A stretch of 7,833 nucleotides of DNA, from contig CAYNVS010000082.1 of the NCBI GenBank assembly GCA_964400725.1, forward strand, positions 1 to 7,833, read 5' to 3'. The translations under genes and the position numbers were made by a program. The notes below the pieces were generated by a model that had not been told where the DNA came from, did no database searches, and saw only the letters and a list, made by a program, of their open reading frames with translations. Each line of letters opens with the position of its first letter. The stretch's first letter is position 1. Source of the DNA: CAYNVS01 sp964400725 (lineage in GTDB: Bacteria; Myxococcota_A; SURF-8; CAYNVS01). Of the stretch, positions 1 to 7,210 are shown one piece after another.

Positions 1-450
1 CTAGGTCTTGAAAAGCGAGCTCCAATCGCGTCCCGCGCCGCCAAACGCAACGCTATTTGGCCGAGCAGACAAGTTATGTTCGATTCGTACTGCGGTCATA
101 GTATATTTAAAACATGGCCGCCCGAAAGCGTAATGGATTACATCGAGGGCGGCGCTCGCGAACGCCCCGACGGTAAAATAGAGCTGACGTGCTCTCCGGC
201 GTGGGAGTCCGCGACCTTCGCGTCGCTTTCTCATCGACAATGGCAATATGCAAGAACGCTGAAATGCCCCGCCTCCGTCGTTCATGGGGGTAGGTCGGAT
301 ACATTCCTTCCCGCCGCCGCAAAGCGATTGCGGGAGATTTTACCGAACGCTAAATGGGTTAAAGTTGATAACGCGACTCATTTTGTTCCAATGGAATTTC
401 CCGACCTCGTCGCCGAGGCGATTCTTTCTCAATGCCTTCGCTCGACCTAA
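1..450 (+). CDS. Alpha/beta-hydrolase fold protein, 3' part (5' end outside window)
   Basis: The frame is open from the first base to a TAA at 448-450, so this is the last 149 residues of a longer protein; the ATG at 76 is internal. The fragment looks like the C-terminal half of an alpha/beta hydrolase. The segment VVHGGRSDTF has the acidic residue position of the catalytic triad (Asp100 of the fragment). The segment NATHFVPMEFP has the catalytic His (His127), 27 residues later, which is the normal arrangement after the last two core strands. The nucleophile elbow (GxSxG) would lie upstream, outside the window, so the substrate cannot be judged; esterases, haloperoxidase-like and C-C hydrolases all share this end. 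No signal peptide or membrane segment is visible in this part. No clear terminator follows. It is probably unrelated in function to the restriction operon downstream. Confidence 0.75.
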   Translation, partial: LGLEKRAPIASRAAKRNAIWPSRQVMFDSYCGHSIFKTWPPESVMDYIEGGARERPDGKIELTCSPAWESATFASLSHRQWQYARTLKCPASVVHGGRSDTFLPAAAKRLREILPNAKWVKVDNATHFVPMEFPDLVAEAILSQCLRST

Positions 451-481
451 TTATAATAAACGTCGCAAAAATCATAATATT

Positions 482-511
482 TTGACACCCGCCCCGTAAA
501 TGGTGCAAAAT
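482..511 (+). promoter_or_regulatory. Candidate sigma-70-type promoter of the mod-res-rhuM operon
   Basis: A perfect -35 hexamer TTGACA at 482-487 is followed after 18 bp by CAAAAT at 506-511, which matches 4 of 6 positions of TATAAT. It lies in the only intergenic gap upstream of mod and would give a leader of roughly 45 nt. The -10 match is weak, so the promoter may need help or be regulated. This is a prediction from the sequence only. Confidence 0.5.
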
Positions 512-526
512 ACCGCTTAGAGAAGA

Positions 527-547
527 ATAGAATGATAGAATGGAATG
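527..547 (+). repeat. 8-bp tandem repeat in the mod leader
   Basis: The unit ATAGAATG occurs twice in perfect tandem (527-534 and 535-542) and is followed by the partial copy GAATG (543-547). It sits between the candidate promoter and the mod ribosome binding site. It could be an operator, or a repeat whose copy number changes leader length; with so few copies chance is also possible. Confidence 0.5.
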
Positions 548-567
548 CTGAAGGAGTTGTTACATGA
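532..567 (+). CDS. Possible 11-codon leader ORF overlapping the mod start
   Basis: Reading from ATG at 532 gives MIEWNAEGVVT and then TGA at 565-567, which overlaps the mod start codon as ATGA (564-567). Such overlaps often couple translation of two frames. A weak purine-rich stretch (AGAGAAG, 519-525) precedes the ATG at a plausible distance. The ORF covers the mod ribosome binding site, so ribosomes translating it would pass over and perhaps reinitiate at mod. It may be accidental, since the 8-bp repeat supplies ATG triplets. No known leader peptide is recognised. Confidence 0.22.
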   Translation: MIEWNAEGVVT

Positions 568-2477
568 AGTCCAAGGAAATCGTTTACGGCCCCGAGAACC
601 CGCACCCGTTATCGAAGGTTAAAACCGAGCTTGTATGGGAAGGCAAATACGACGAATACGGCGCGCGCAGGCCGGTAAAGCTGCCTACCTCGCCGCTGCC
701 GCTGCAAAAAATCGAAACCATAGACGAGCCGCACGACCGCGCAAAGGCCGAAAACCCCGGATTGTTCGACGAGACCGAATTCCGCAAAAAGGCGCACCGC
801 GACGACTTCCGCAACATGCTTATATGGGGCGACAACAAGCTGGTAATGTCGGCGCTGCTTGAAAATTACCGCGGCAAAATTGACCTTATTTACATAGACC
901 CGCCCTTTGACGTTGGCGCCGATTTTACCATGCAGGTAGAGCTCGGCGGAGGCGATAACGAAGATAAGGTAATGAAAGAACAGTCTATTTTAGAAGCCGT
1001 CGCCTACCGCGACACGTGGGGCAAAGGAACCGACAGCTATATACACATGATGTACGAGCGCCTTATGATAATGCGCGATTTATTAAGCGACAAAGGCAGT
1101 ATTTATGTGCATTGCGATTGGAGAGTGAATAGTTACTTAAGATTAGTTCTTGATGAGTTGTTTGGGGTGGAAAATTATAGAAGAGACTTGATTTGGACAA
1201 TGAGTGGAATATCAGGTTATAAAGGTTTAGTTAAAAATTATGTAAGAGGACATGATATTATTTTATATTATTCCAAATCTGAAAACTGTAGTTTCAACAA
1301 AATCTATTTGCCTTATGACGAAAAACAATTGGCAAGATTTTCAAGTATGGATGAAGATGGTAAAAGATACAAGTCCATCACAAAAGAAAGAAGACTATAT
1401 TTAGATGATGCCAAAGGTGTTCCAATATCTGACGTATGGACTGATATTGCAAACTTTCAAACCATCGTAAATGCAAAAGACCTACTAGGTTATGCAACTC
1501 AAAAGCCCGAAGCATTGCTTGAGCGTATAATAAAAGCCTCAAGCAACGAAGGCGATTTAGTAGCGGACTTTTTTTGCGGCAGCGGCACAACTTTAGCTGT
1601 TGCCGAAAAGTTAGGCAGGCGGTTTATAGGCGCCGATTTAGGGCGTTACGCAATACACACAAGCCGTAAAAGGCTTATACAGGTTCAGCGCGAGCTTAAC
1701 GAAGCGGGCAAGCCGTACCGCAGCTTTGACGTTTACAATTTGGGCCGTTACGAGCGCCAATGGTGGCAGGCCGAGCGCTTAAAGGGCGCCGACGACGAGC
1801 ATAGGCGCATTGTATTGAAGTTTTACAAGGCCGCGCCGCTTGCCGCCCCGCCTAACCCGCTTATACACGGCATGAAGGGGGGCGTATGCGTGCATATCGA
1901 CCAAATCGACTCTTTTTTTACCCGCGAAGAGCTTGAAGCCGCGGCAAACGCCGTTAAAGCCGCGGGCGGCAAAGAGCTTCACTGCCTTGCGTGGGAGTTT
2001 GAAATGGGGCTCGCCGAAAGAAAGCAGGCGGTAGAGGCGGAAACCGGGCTGATTATAAAGCTTAAATATATTCCGCGCGAAATAATGGAAGCCAACCGGG
2101 ACGAGTGCCAGTTCTTTGAAGCCGGATACCTTGAGGCGAAGCCCGTTTTAAAGAAAGACGGCAAGGTTGATATTGAGCTTGCGCGGTTTGTTCCGGCTTT
2201 GGCCGAAGCGCCCGAAAAAGAGATGATCGCTTTGCGCGAGCGTGCGGTAAAATCGCCCTTCGATTTTATAGACTTTTGGGCGGTTGACTTTGAATATGCG
2301 GACAACAAACCGTTCGAGCATCATTGGCAGGACTTTCGCACGCGCAAAGACCGCAGTTTGGCGGTTAAAACCGATATTGGCTGGAAATACGCCAAAAAAG
2401 GAAGGCATAAAATCTGCGTCAAGGTAATAGACGTTTTCGGCGTCGACACTACAACCATCGTTGAAGAGGAGATTTAG
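564..2477 (+). CDS. mod: Type III-like site-specific DNA adenine-N6 methyltransferase (Mod subunit)
   Basis: This 637-residue protein should transfer a methyl group from S-adenosylmethionine to adenine in the recognition sequence, protecting host DNA and giving the Res partner its specificity. The start is well fixed: AAGGAG at 551-556 lies 7 nt upstream of ATG, and an in-frame TGA at 549 excludes an earlier start. Motif order is that of beta-class amino-methyltransferases. Catalytic DPPF is at residues 112-115, the conserved HCDWR segment follows near 183-187, then a variable recognition region, the QKPEALLER segment near 313-321, and the SAM-binding FFCGSG at 336-341. The remaining ~290 C-terminal residues resemble Mod subunits paired with large Res proteins. 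Its stop is only 2 nt from the res start, and the res ribosome binding site lies inside the mod 3' end, so the two are probably coupled. The middle of the gene is AT-rich and compositionally foreign. Family assignment is firm; the target sequence is unknown. Confidence 0.93.
   Translation: MKSKEIVYGPENPHPLSKVKTELVWEGKYDEYGARRPVKLPTSPLPLQKIETIDEPHDRAKAENPGLFDETEFRKKAHRDDFRNMLIWGDNKLVMSALLENYRGKIDLIYIDPPFDVGADFTMQVELGGGDNEDKVMKEQSILEAVAYRDTWGKGTDSYIHMMYERLMIMRDLLSDKGSIYVHCDWRVNSYLRLVLDELFGVENYRRDLIWTMSGISGYKGLVKNYVRGHDIILYYSKSENCSFNKIYLPYDEKQLARFSSMDEDGKRYKSITKERRLYLDDAKGVPISDVWTDIANFQTIVNAKDLLGYATQKPEALLERIIKASSNEGDLVADFFCGSGTTLAVAEKLGRRFIGADLGRYAIHTSRKRLIQVQRELNEAGKPYRSFDVYNLGRYERQWWQAERLKGADDEHRRIVLKFYKAAPLAAPPNPLIHGMKGGVCVHIDQIDSFFTREELEAAANAVKAAGGKELHCLAWEFEMGLAERKQAVEAETGLIIKLKYIPREIMEANRDECQFFEAGYLEAKPVLKKDGKVDIELARFVPALAEAPEKEMIALRERAVKSPFDFIDFWAVDFEYADNKPFEHHWQDFRTRKDRSLAVKTDIGWKYAKKGRHKICVKVIDVFGVDTTTIVEEEI
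1120..1500 (+). other. AT-rich, compositionally foreign target-recognition segment within mod
   Basis: Positions 1141-1500 count to about 32% GC (115 of 360), while sampled 60-bp blocks on either side are mostly near 60% (for example 901-960 and 1741-1860). All nine arginine codons between 1122 and 1394 are AGA, whereas the rest of mod uses CGN or AGG with only one AGA (near 2018). The segment encodes roughly residues 186-312, between the DPPF/HCDWR part and the QKPEALLER/FCGSG part, where target recognition domains of beta-class methyltransferases lie. The reading frame is uninterrupted. The simplest reading is replacement of the recognition domain by recombination in conserved flanking sequence. 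Confidence 0.8.
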
Positions 2478-2479
2478 AA

Positions 2480-5400
2480 ATGCCTAAAAACGAAAGCAAA
2501 AGCAAAGTAAACCTTGAAGCCTTAAAGCCTTTATATAACCCGTGGGAGCAGCCCGATAAGCACAGGAAACGCAACCCGGAAGCGGGCGGCCCGGCTTTGA
2601 TTATACCGGGGCGCAGGCCGAGCGTAAGATGTCATTTGGTCCGTTCTATTCGTATGGAAGTTGACCAATGGCGGCGCGGCGGGTATATGGGCGCAAGCGA
2701 AACCACAAAAACGCTGCTTAATTACTGGTTTGAAGGCGAGCATCGGATACGAGACGCCGACGGCGGTTACTGGCCGTTTAAATACTATTGGGCGCAGCGC
2801 GAGGCGGTTGAGACGATAATTTACCTGCATGAAATCCGTAAAATACCAAACGTCGCCGAGCTTATGTTCGAGTACGGGGACGACTCGATAAAAGACCTAG
2901 CGCTCGGCATAAACCCCGACGAAGACCGCTGGCTTAAAGCCTGCTGTAAAATTGCAACGGGCGGCGGCAAAACAAAAGTTATGAGCCTTGCGATTGTTTG
3001 GAGTTATTTTAACGGCATTAAGGAAAATAACTGTACTTTTCCGCGTCATTTTGTAATTATTGCGCCCAACCTTACCGTTTACGAGCGCTTGAAGGACGAT
3101 TTTGAAAACTGCGCCATTTTTTACAAAGACCCGCTTATACCGGAAGAATGGAAGAGCGAATTTCAGGTTCAGGTTGTATTGCAGGACGACCCGGGCGGAT
3201 CGTCTTCGACCGGAACCATATATTTAACGAACATTCACAGGCTTTACGCGGAGCGCGAAGGCGGAGACGAAGACGCAGAAGGCGCGGCGTCGATATTCGG
3301 GCCGAAAGTTTCACGGGCTAAAGCGCTGGACACGGGCGAAGATTTACGAAGAAGAATCGCGTCGCACCCTAGCGTTATGGTTTTAAACGACGAGGCGCAC
3401 CATTTGCACGACCCGGAACTTGCCTGGAACAAGGCGATTGACAACCTTTACGAGCTCAATAAGTCTTTTGGCGGCAAAGGGATTGGTTTGCAGCTTGATT
3501 TTTCGGCTACGCCAAAACACAACGACGGAACTTTGTTTAAGCATATTATATGCGATTTTCCGTTAGGCGAGGCGGTTGACGCCGGTATTGTAAAAGTGCC
3601 GATAATAGGAGAATCGGAAGAGCTTCAGGTCAGAGGCAGACCGTCCGACCCGGCAAATGAGCGGTACGCGATTTATTTGAAATTAGGTTACGAGCGCTAC
3701 AAGGAAAAATACGAAGAGTTAAGCCAAACCCGCAAACCGATTTTATTTGTAATGACGGAAGACGCAAAAGCCGCCGACGACATTGCGAAATATTTAAACG
3801 GCGACGGTTTTCCGCTGTTAAAGGGAAGGGTTTTAAATATTCATACCCGCCTGACCGGAAAAATTAAAACGGTAAAGCGCGGCGGGGCGCAGGTGAAGGA
3901 ATTCATAGAAAGCGAAAGCAAAATGAAGCCCGACGACCTGCGGGAACTGCGCGAAATGTCCCGCCAGCTGGATTCTCCAAACAGCGAGTTTCGGTGCGTC
4001 GTTTCGGTTTTGATGCTGCGCGAAGGATGGGATATTAAAAACGTAACTACCATCGTGCCGCTGAGGCCATATTCGGCGGATTCTAGAATATTGCCCGAGC
4101 AGACGCTGGGGCGCGGTTTGCGGAGGATGTTCCCCGGTTCGGGCATGCCCGAAACCGTTACGGTAATCGAGCATCCGGCGTTTAAACAGCTTTACAAAGA
4201 CGAACTTGAGCAGGAAGGGCTTGATATTGCGTTTTTGCCTATAAGGGAATCGCTGAAAGAAACAGTTTCGATATTTGTAGATTATAAAAATAAAAAAGTC
4301 GAAGAGCTGGAACTGGAAATACCGAGAGTAAGCGAATCGCTAGAAACCGTTGCCGAATTTGAAGAGATTAAAATTGCCGAAGTAAAAAAATATTTTCTTG
4401 AGAAACATCGTCAGCTTCCGATAGGCAGGAAAAAAGACGATTCGATAGACTATAAGGAAAGCCACCTTTTTACGCAGGAAACTATTTCGCAAGCCAAATT
4501 GGATTTCGGCCTGCTGCAAAACGCATATTCGGCGGTTAATTATTTTGTAAGGCTTATCGGCGATGAATGCCATATTCCGAATCCGCATAAAATACTCGCC
4601 CCGCTAATTGAGGAATTTCTTTCAAAAGTTTTATTTGAGCGCGAAGTCAATTTGTATTCGGGCGAAGTAGACCACCGCATGAGAGACTCGGATGTAATTG
4701 AGCACGTAAAGGCCGCGTTTGTCCCGCTTATTAAAAACAGAATTATTAAAAAAACAGACCGCAAGAGAATAAGCAAAGGAGTGCGGTTATCGACATGGAA
4801 ACCGTTTCAAGCAACCAGCACCGCTGGCAGGCCCGCCGTTGCCGCAAATAAAACAATGTTCAATTTGGTCTCGTGCCACGGCGACTTTGAGCAGCAATTT
4901 GTTGATTTCTTTGAACATGCTGATGATGTCGCCGCGTTTGCAAAGAATGCCGGGCCCGAGAAACTTACGATAGACTACCTTAAATCGAACCGGCAGATTT
5001 CTTTTTACTGGCCCGATTTTATCGTCCGCACGACCGACGGCAATTATGTTCTGCTTGAAACCAAAGGAAAGCCGGACATAGACGTGCCTCGCAAGGCGCA
5101 GGCCGCTAAAGAGTGGTGCAAAGCCGCCTCGACGAGTAAAATTAAGTGGGATTATGTTTATGTTACTTATAACCAATTCCACAACGCCGCCGTATCTAAT
5201 CTTGCCGACTTGAAACGCGCTGCAGAGCCATCGCTGGTCGCTCTGTTGGACGAATTAAAAGGAGCGCCGGAACTGCCGATGTTTGAGACAATCGGTCAGA
5301 AGGAAGAAAACATTTTATTTAACCAAATTATAAAAGAAGCCGGTATAAAAGTAGTTCCGCAGGCTTTAGAGCCGCTGATGCGTCAGGCGGTTCAAACTCT

Positions 5401-5908
5401 TGATTTCACAATACGCTCAAAAATGCCTTCGTTCGCAAGCGCATTTCAAACGCTTCTCGCGCCTTTTGACGACTATTCGATTAGAATTCTTGAGTCGAAA
5501 CTTGTTAAATGCCTGCCGCATGATAACTCAAGGCGGCATGAATATTTTTATCCCGTTATGCCGACATTCATTTCATTTAAAGATAAAAATCTTCTTGAAA
5601 AGCACGAAAGATATTTAGAGCAAAATTTAAGTTATGGCCGTTCGATAAACCGTCTGGGCACGCTTTTATTTTGCTTAGACTTTGCCAACAATTGGAAATA
5701 CCAATTCGATTACGGCGTTTGGCGCGACGTTAAAAGGCTCTTTTCCGGCGCCGATTTGAACGCTTTATACAAAGAGTTAAACAGCGTAAATAATTTCCGA
5801 AATACAAGGGTGGCGCATGTCGAGGAAACGCTTATTAACGAGCGGGAAGCATGGGACGCTTTAAAAGTTTGGCTGCGCTGTTTGAATATACTGATTAACC
5901 TCGCATAA
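2480..5908 (+). CDS. res: Type III-like restriction subunit: superfamily 2 helicase with PD-(D/E)xK nuclease
   Basis: This 1142-residue protein should use ATP to move along or switch on DNA and cut unmodified sites together with Mod. The start has AGGAG at 2467-2471, 8 nt upstream. Helicase motifs in order: Q-type residue in WAQREAVETI (about 107-116), Walker A ATGGGKT (159-165), DEAH (304-307), SAT (342-344), motif V region LREGWDIKNV and motif VI QTLGRGLRR (541-549). A nuclease site follows with Pro845-Asp846 in YWPDFIV and Glu860-Thr-Lys862 in LLETKGK, a good PD...ExK arrangement. About 280 more residues follow the nuclease core, so the protein is longer than classical type III Res subunits; the overall form resembles Res-like proteins annotated as the BPTD_3080 family (from memory). 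The tail contains RNTRVAH (1107-1113), which resembles a HEPN motif. No frameshift or missing catalytic residue is seen, so the enzyme looks intact. Cytoplasmic; no signal peptide. Confidence 0.92.
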   Translation: MPKNESKSKVNLEALKPLYNPWEQPDKHRKRNPEAGGPALIIPGRRPSVRCHLVRSIRMEVDQWRRGGYMGASETTKTLLNYWFEGEHRIRDADGGYWPFKYYWAQREAVETIIYLHEIRKIPNVAELMFEYGDDSIKDLALGINPDEDRWLKACCKIATGGGKTKVMSLAIVWSYFNGIKENNCTFPRHFVIIAPNLTVYERLKDDFENCAIFYKDPLIPEEWKSEFQVQVVLQDDPGGSSSTGTIYLTNIHRLYAEREGGDEDAEGAASIFGPKVSRAKALDTGEDLRRRIASHPSVMVLNDEAHHLHDPELAWNKAIDNLYELNKSFGGKGIGLQLDFSATPKHNDGTLFKHIICDFPLGEAVDAGIVKVPIIGESEELQVRGRPSDPANERYAIYLKLGYERYKEKYEELSQTRKPILFVMTEDAKAADDIAKYLNGDGFPLLKGRVLNIHTRLTGKIKTVKRGGAQVKEFIESESKMKPDDLRELREMSRQLDSPNSEFRCVVSVLMLREGWDIKNVTTIVPLRPYSADSRILPEQTLGRGLRRMFPGSGMPETVTVIEHPAFKQLYKDELEQEGLDIAFLPIRESLKETVSIFVDYKNKKVEELELEIPRVSESLETVAEFEEIKIAEVKKYFLEKHRQLPIGRKKDDSIDYKESHLFTQETISQAKLDFGLLQNAYSAVNYFVRLIGDECHIPNPHKILAPLIEEFLSKVLFEREVNLYSGEVDHRMRDSDVIEHVKAAFVPLIKNRIIKKTDRKRISKGVRLSTWKPFQATSTAGRPAVAANKTMFNLVSCHGDFEQQFVDFFEHADDVAAFAKNAGPEKLTIDYLKSNRQISFYWPDFIVRTTDGNYVLLETKGKPDIDVPRKAQAAKEWCKAASTSKIKWDYVYVTYNQFHNAAVSNLADLKRAAEPSLVALLDELKGAPELPMFETIGQKEENILFNQIIKEAGIKVVPQALEPLMRQAVQTLDFTIRSKMPSFASAFQTLLAPFDDYSIRILESKLVKCLPHDNSRRHEYFYPVMPTFISFKDKNLLEKHERYLEQNLSYGRSINRLGTLLFCLDFANNWKYQFDYGVWRDVKRLFSGADLNALYKELNSVNNFRNTRVAHVEETLINEREAWDALKVWLRCLNILINLA

Positions 5909-5935
5909 TAATTTTATTTTACAAAGGAATTTGCG

Positions 5936-6958
5936 ATGAGCGGCGAAATGACTACGCGCAAACAAAACAAGGTGGTTTTATACTCCGCCCCCGACGGCAA
6001 GGTAACCGTTGACGTATTTTTTGCGCAAAATAACTTTTGGCTTACCCAGCGCGCAATGGCCGAGCTGTTTGGGGTAAAAACGCCTGCAATTTCAAGGCAT
6101 TTGAAAAATATTTACGAAAGCGGCGAGCTTGACGAAGATTCAGTTGTTTCCATTTTGGAAATAACTGCCGCCGACGGCAAAACCTACAAAACAAAGTTTT
6201 ACAACCTAGACGCGACGATAGCGGTAGGTTACCGCATAAATTCGGTTAAAGCCACTCATTTTCGTATTTGGGCAACCAACACATTGCGCGAGTTCATCGT
6301 CAAAGGGTTCGCGCTTAACGACGACATGCTAAAAAACGGGCGTTCCTTCGGCCATGATTACTTTGACGAACTGCTTGAAAAGATAAGAGAAATCCGCGCA
6401 AGCGAGCGCAGAGCCTACCAGAAAATAGCCGACGTATTCGAGCAGTGCAGCGCCGATTACCAAAAAAACAGCGACGAAACGCGCCTGTTTTACCAGATTG
6501 AGCAAAATCAGCTTCATTACGCCGCAACCGGCAAGACGGCGGCAGAGCTTGTTTACGAAAGAGCCGACGGCGATAAGCCGTACATGGGTTTGACTACATG
6601 GAAGAACGCGCCGAAGGGGAAAATTTTGAAAAGCGACGTTGCGGTCGCAAAGAACTACTTGAACCAGACAGAAGTTTCAAAGCTGAACCGGCTTGTAAGC
6701 ATGTTCATTGATTTTGCGGAGCTTCGGGCGCTAAACAAACAGTTGACGACAATGAACGATTGGCTATTGCAGGTTGAAAAGTTTCTTAACTTCACCGACC
6801 AGCAGGTATTAACTCACGCCGGTAGAATATCGCATGAAATGGCAGTGGCAAAGGCTAAGGACGAATTCGAGAAATTTAGAGTCAAGCAGGACGAGGAGTA
6901 TATTTCCGACTTCGACGAGGCGTTGGCAAAATACTTGAAAGGTAAAGACAAACCGTGA
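5936..6958 (+). CDS. RhuM-family protein (virulence RhuM-like), winged-helix N-terminus
   Basis: The protein is 340 residues, about the usual length of the RhuM family, named after a gene of a Salmonella pathogenicity island; its biochemical role is not established. Residues 36-65 (LTQRAMAELFGVKTPAISRH and following) read as a helix-turn-helix. Family-typical segments follow: FYNLDATIAVGYRINS (88-103), RIWATNTLREFI (110-121), and later TAAELVYERAD and LNRLVSMFIDFAELRA. AAAGGA at 5923-5928 is 7 nt before this ATG and supports it over the Met four codons later. It lies 27 nt after res in the same direction with no terminator between, so it is probably the third gene of the operon. RhuM genes are often found beside restriction systems, which suggests an accessory or regulatory role; that role is inference. 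The stop TGA touches a BRO-N gene remnant, so the gene end coincides with a recombination junction. Confidence 0.88.
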   Translation: MSGEMTTRKQNKVVLYSAPDGKVTVDVFFAQNNFWLTQRAMAELFGVKTPAISRHLKNIYESGELDEDSVVSILEITAADGKTYKTKFYNLDATIAVGYRINSVKATHFRIWATNTLREFIVKGFALNDDMLKNGRSFGHDYFDELLEKIREIRASERRAYQKIADVFEQCSADYQKNSDETRLFYQIEQNQLHYAATGKTAAELVYERADGDKPYMGLTTWKNAPKGKILKSDVAVAKNYLNQTEVSKLNRLVSMFIDFAELRALNKQLTTMNDWLLQVEKFLNFTDQQVLTHAGRISHEMAVAKAKDEFEKFRVKQDEEYISDFDEALAKYLKGKDKP

Positions 6959-7052
6959 GTTGTCGACAATTTGTCTACAACTTAAACTTGAAAGCGCGGA
7001 CGGCAAGAAATACGCCACGGACTGCGCAGGCACGAAGGGAATGTTTAGAATC
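6957..7052 (+). pseudogene. Remnant of a BRO-N domain (phage antirepressor-like) gene
   Basis: Read from 6957, the frame gives ELSTICLQLKLE, then ADGKKYATDCAG and KGMFRI. This closely resembles the conserved middle of BRO-N domain proteins (from memory, lines such as LSTxCRQLKL..DGKKYxTDCANTEGMFRI). The conserved continuation IQSIPSPKAEPFK is missing: after MFRI (ends 7052) the frame runs into unrelated arginine-rich sequence until a TAA at 7194-7196. The N-terminal half is also absent, because the frame meets a stop at 6936-6938 inside rhuM. Only about 32 codons remain, so it is a relic rather than a gene. A TTG at 6960 could start a 78-residue ORF, but this has no recognisable start signal. 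The identification relies on remembered family patterns. Confidence 0.55.
6959..6981 (+). repeat. Hairpin and 10-bp palindrome directly after rhuM
   Basis: TTGTCGACAA (6960-6969) is a perfect 10-bp palindrome one base after the rhuM TGA. An alternative larger hairpin pairs GTTGT (6959-6963) with ACAAC (6977-6981), then GAC with GTC around a 5-nt loop and one mismatch. No T-run follows, so it is not a standard intrinsic terminator. It overlaps the BRO-N-like coding remnant, so it may simply be relic coding sequence. Confidence 0.4.
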
Positions 7053-7134
7053 TGTAAACGGCGGCTGAAAAGCGCGGCGGCCCGCTTTGATTTACGGCAA
7101 GGAACTCGCCTACATCCCGCCTTTTGTCCGCGAA
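7053..7134. other. Stretch without an intact gene between BRO-N remnant and att-like region
   Basis: No ORF with a credible start is seen. One + frame, open from just after a TGA at 7066-7068, reads YGKELAYIPPFVRESDQ from 7093 and ends at a TGA at 7159-7161. It looks protein-like but is not recognised and has no start codon with a ribosome binding site. It may be another short gene relic. Confidence 0.3.
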
Positions 7135-7152
7135 TCCGATCAAAGTGTTACT
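7135..7152 (+). repeat. 18-bp direct repeat, left copy
   Basis: TCCGATCAAAGTGTTACT here matches 17 of 18 bases of the copy at 7357-7374, and weaker similarity continues for about 10 more bases. The two copies lie on opposite sides of the tRNA fragment, 222 bp apart. GTTAC at 7147-7151 also forms an inverted pair with GTAAC at 7164-7168 (TGTTAC/GTAACA). Confidence 0.7.
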
Positions 7153-7168
7153 CTGCTGTGACTGTAAC

Positions 7169-7202
7169 AAAAAAGCGCCTACGGGAAAACTCGTAAGCGC
7201 TT
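7169..7202 (-). terminator. Rho-independent terminator for minus-strand transcription
   Basis: A 13-position stem pairs 7173-7185 with 7190-7202 around a 4-nt loop (7186-7189). Eleven positions are Watson-Crick, and on the minus strand one more is G-U and one is C-A. On the minus strand the stem is followed by six U residues (7174 down to 7169). On the + strand no U-run follows, so it acts for transcription coming from the right, that is past the 3' end of the tRNA fragment. Confidence 0.75.
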
Positions 7203-7210
7203 GAAATCAC

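Noticed and set aside
455..485. Terminator after the hydrolase gene
   Set aside because: The AT-rich stretch forms only a weak, imperfect palindrome (AAAAT/ATTTT) with no GC stem.
1569..1575. Run of seven T in the SAM-binding motif of mod, and another near 1913-1919, as possible phase-variation tracts
   Set aside because: Seven bases is short for slippage-driven switching, both runs encode conserved or ordinary Phe codons, and the frame is intact.
6960..7196. 78-codon + strand ORF with TTG start after rhuM
   Set aside because: Only its first 31 codons resemble a known family (BRO-N); the rest is arginine-rich and unlike any protein. There is no clear ribosome binding site, so it is treated as a relic.
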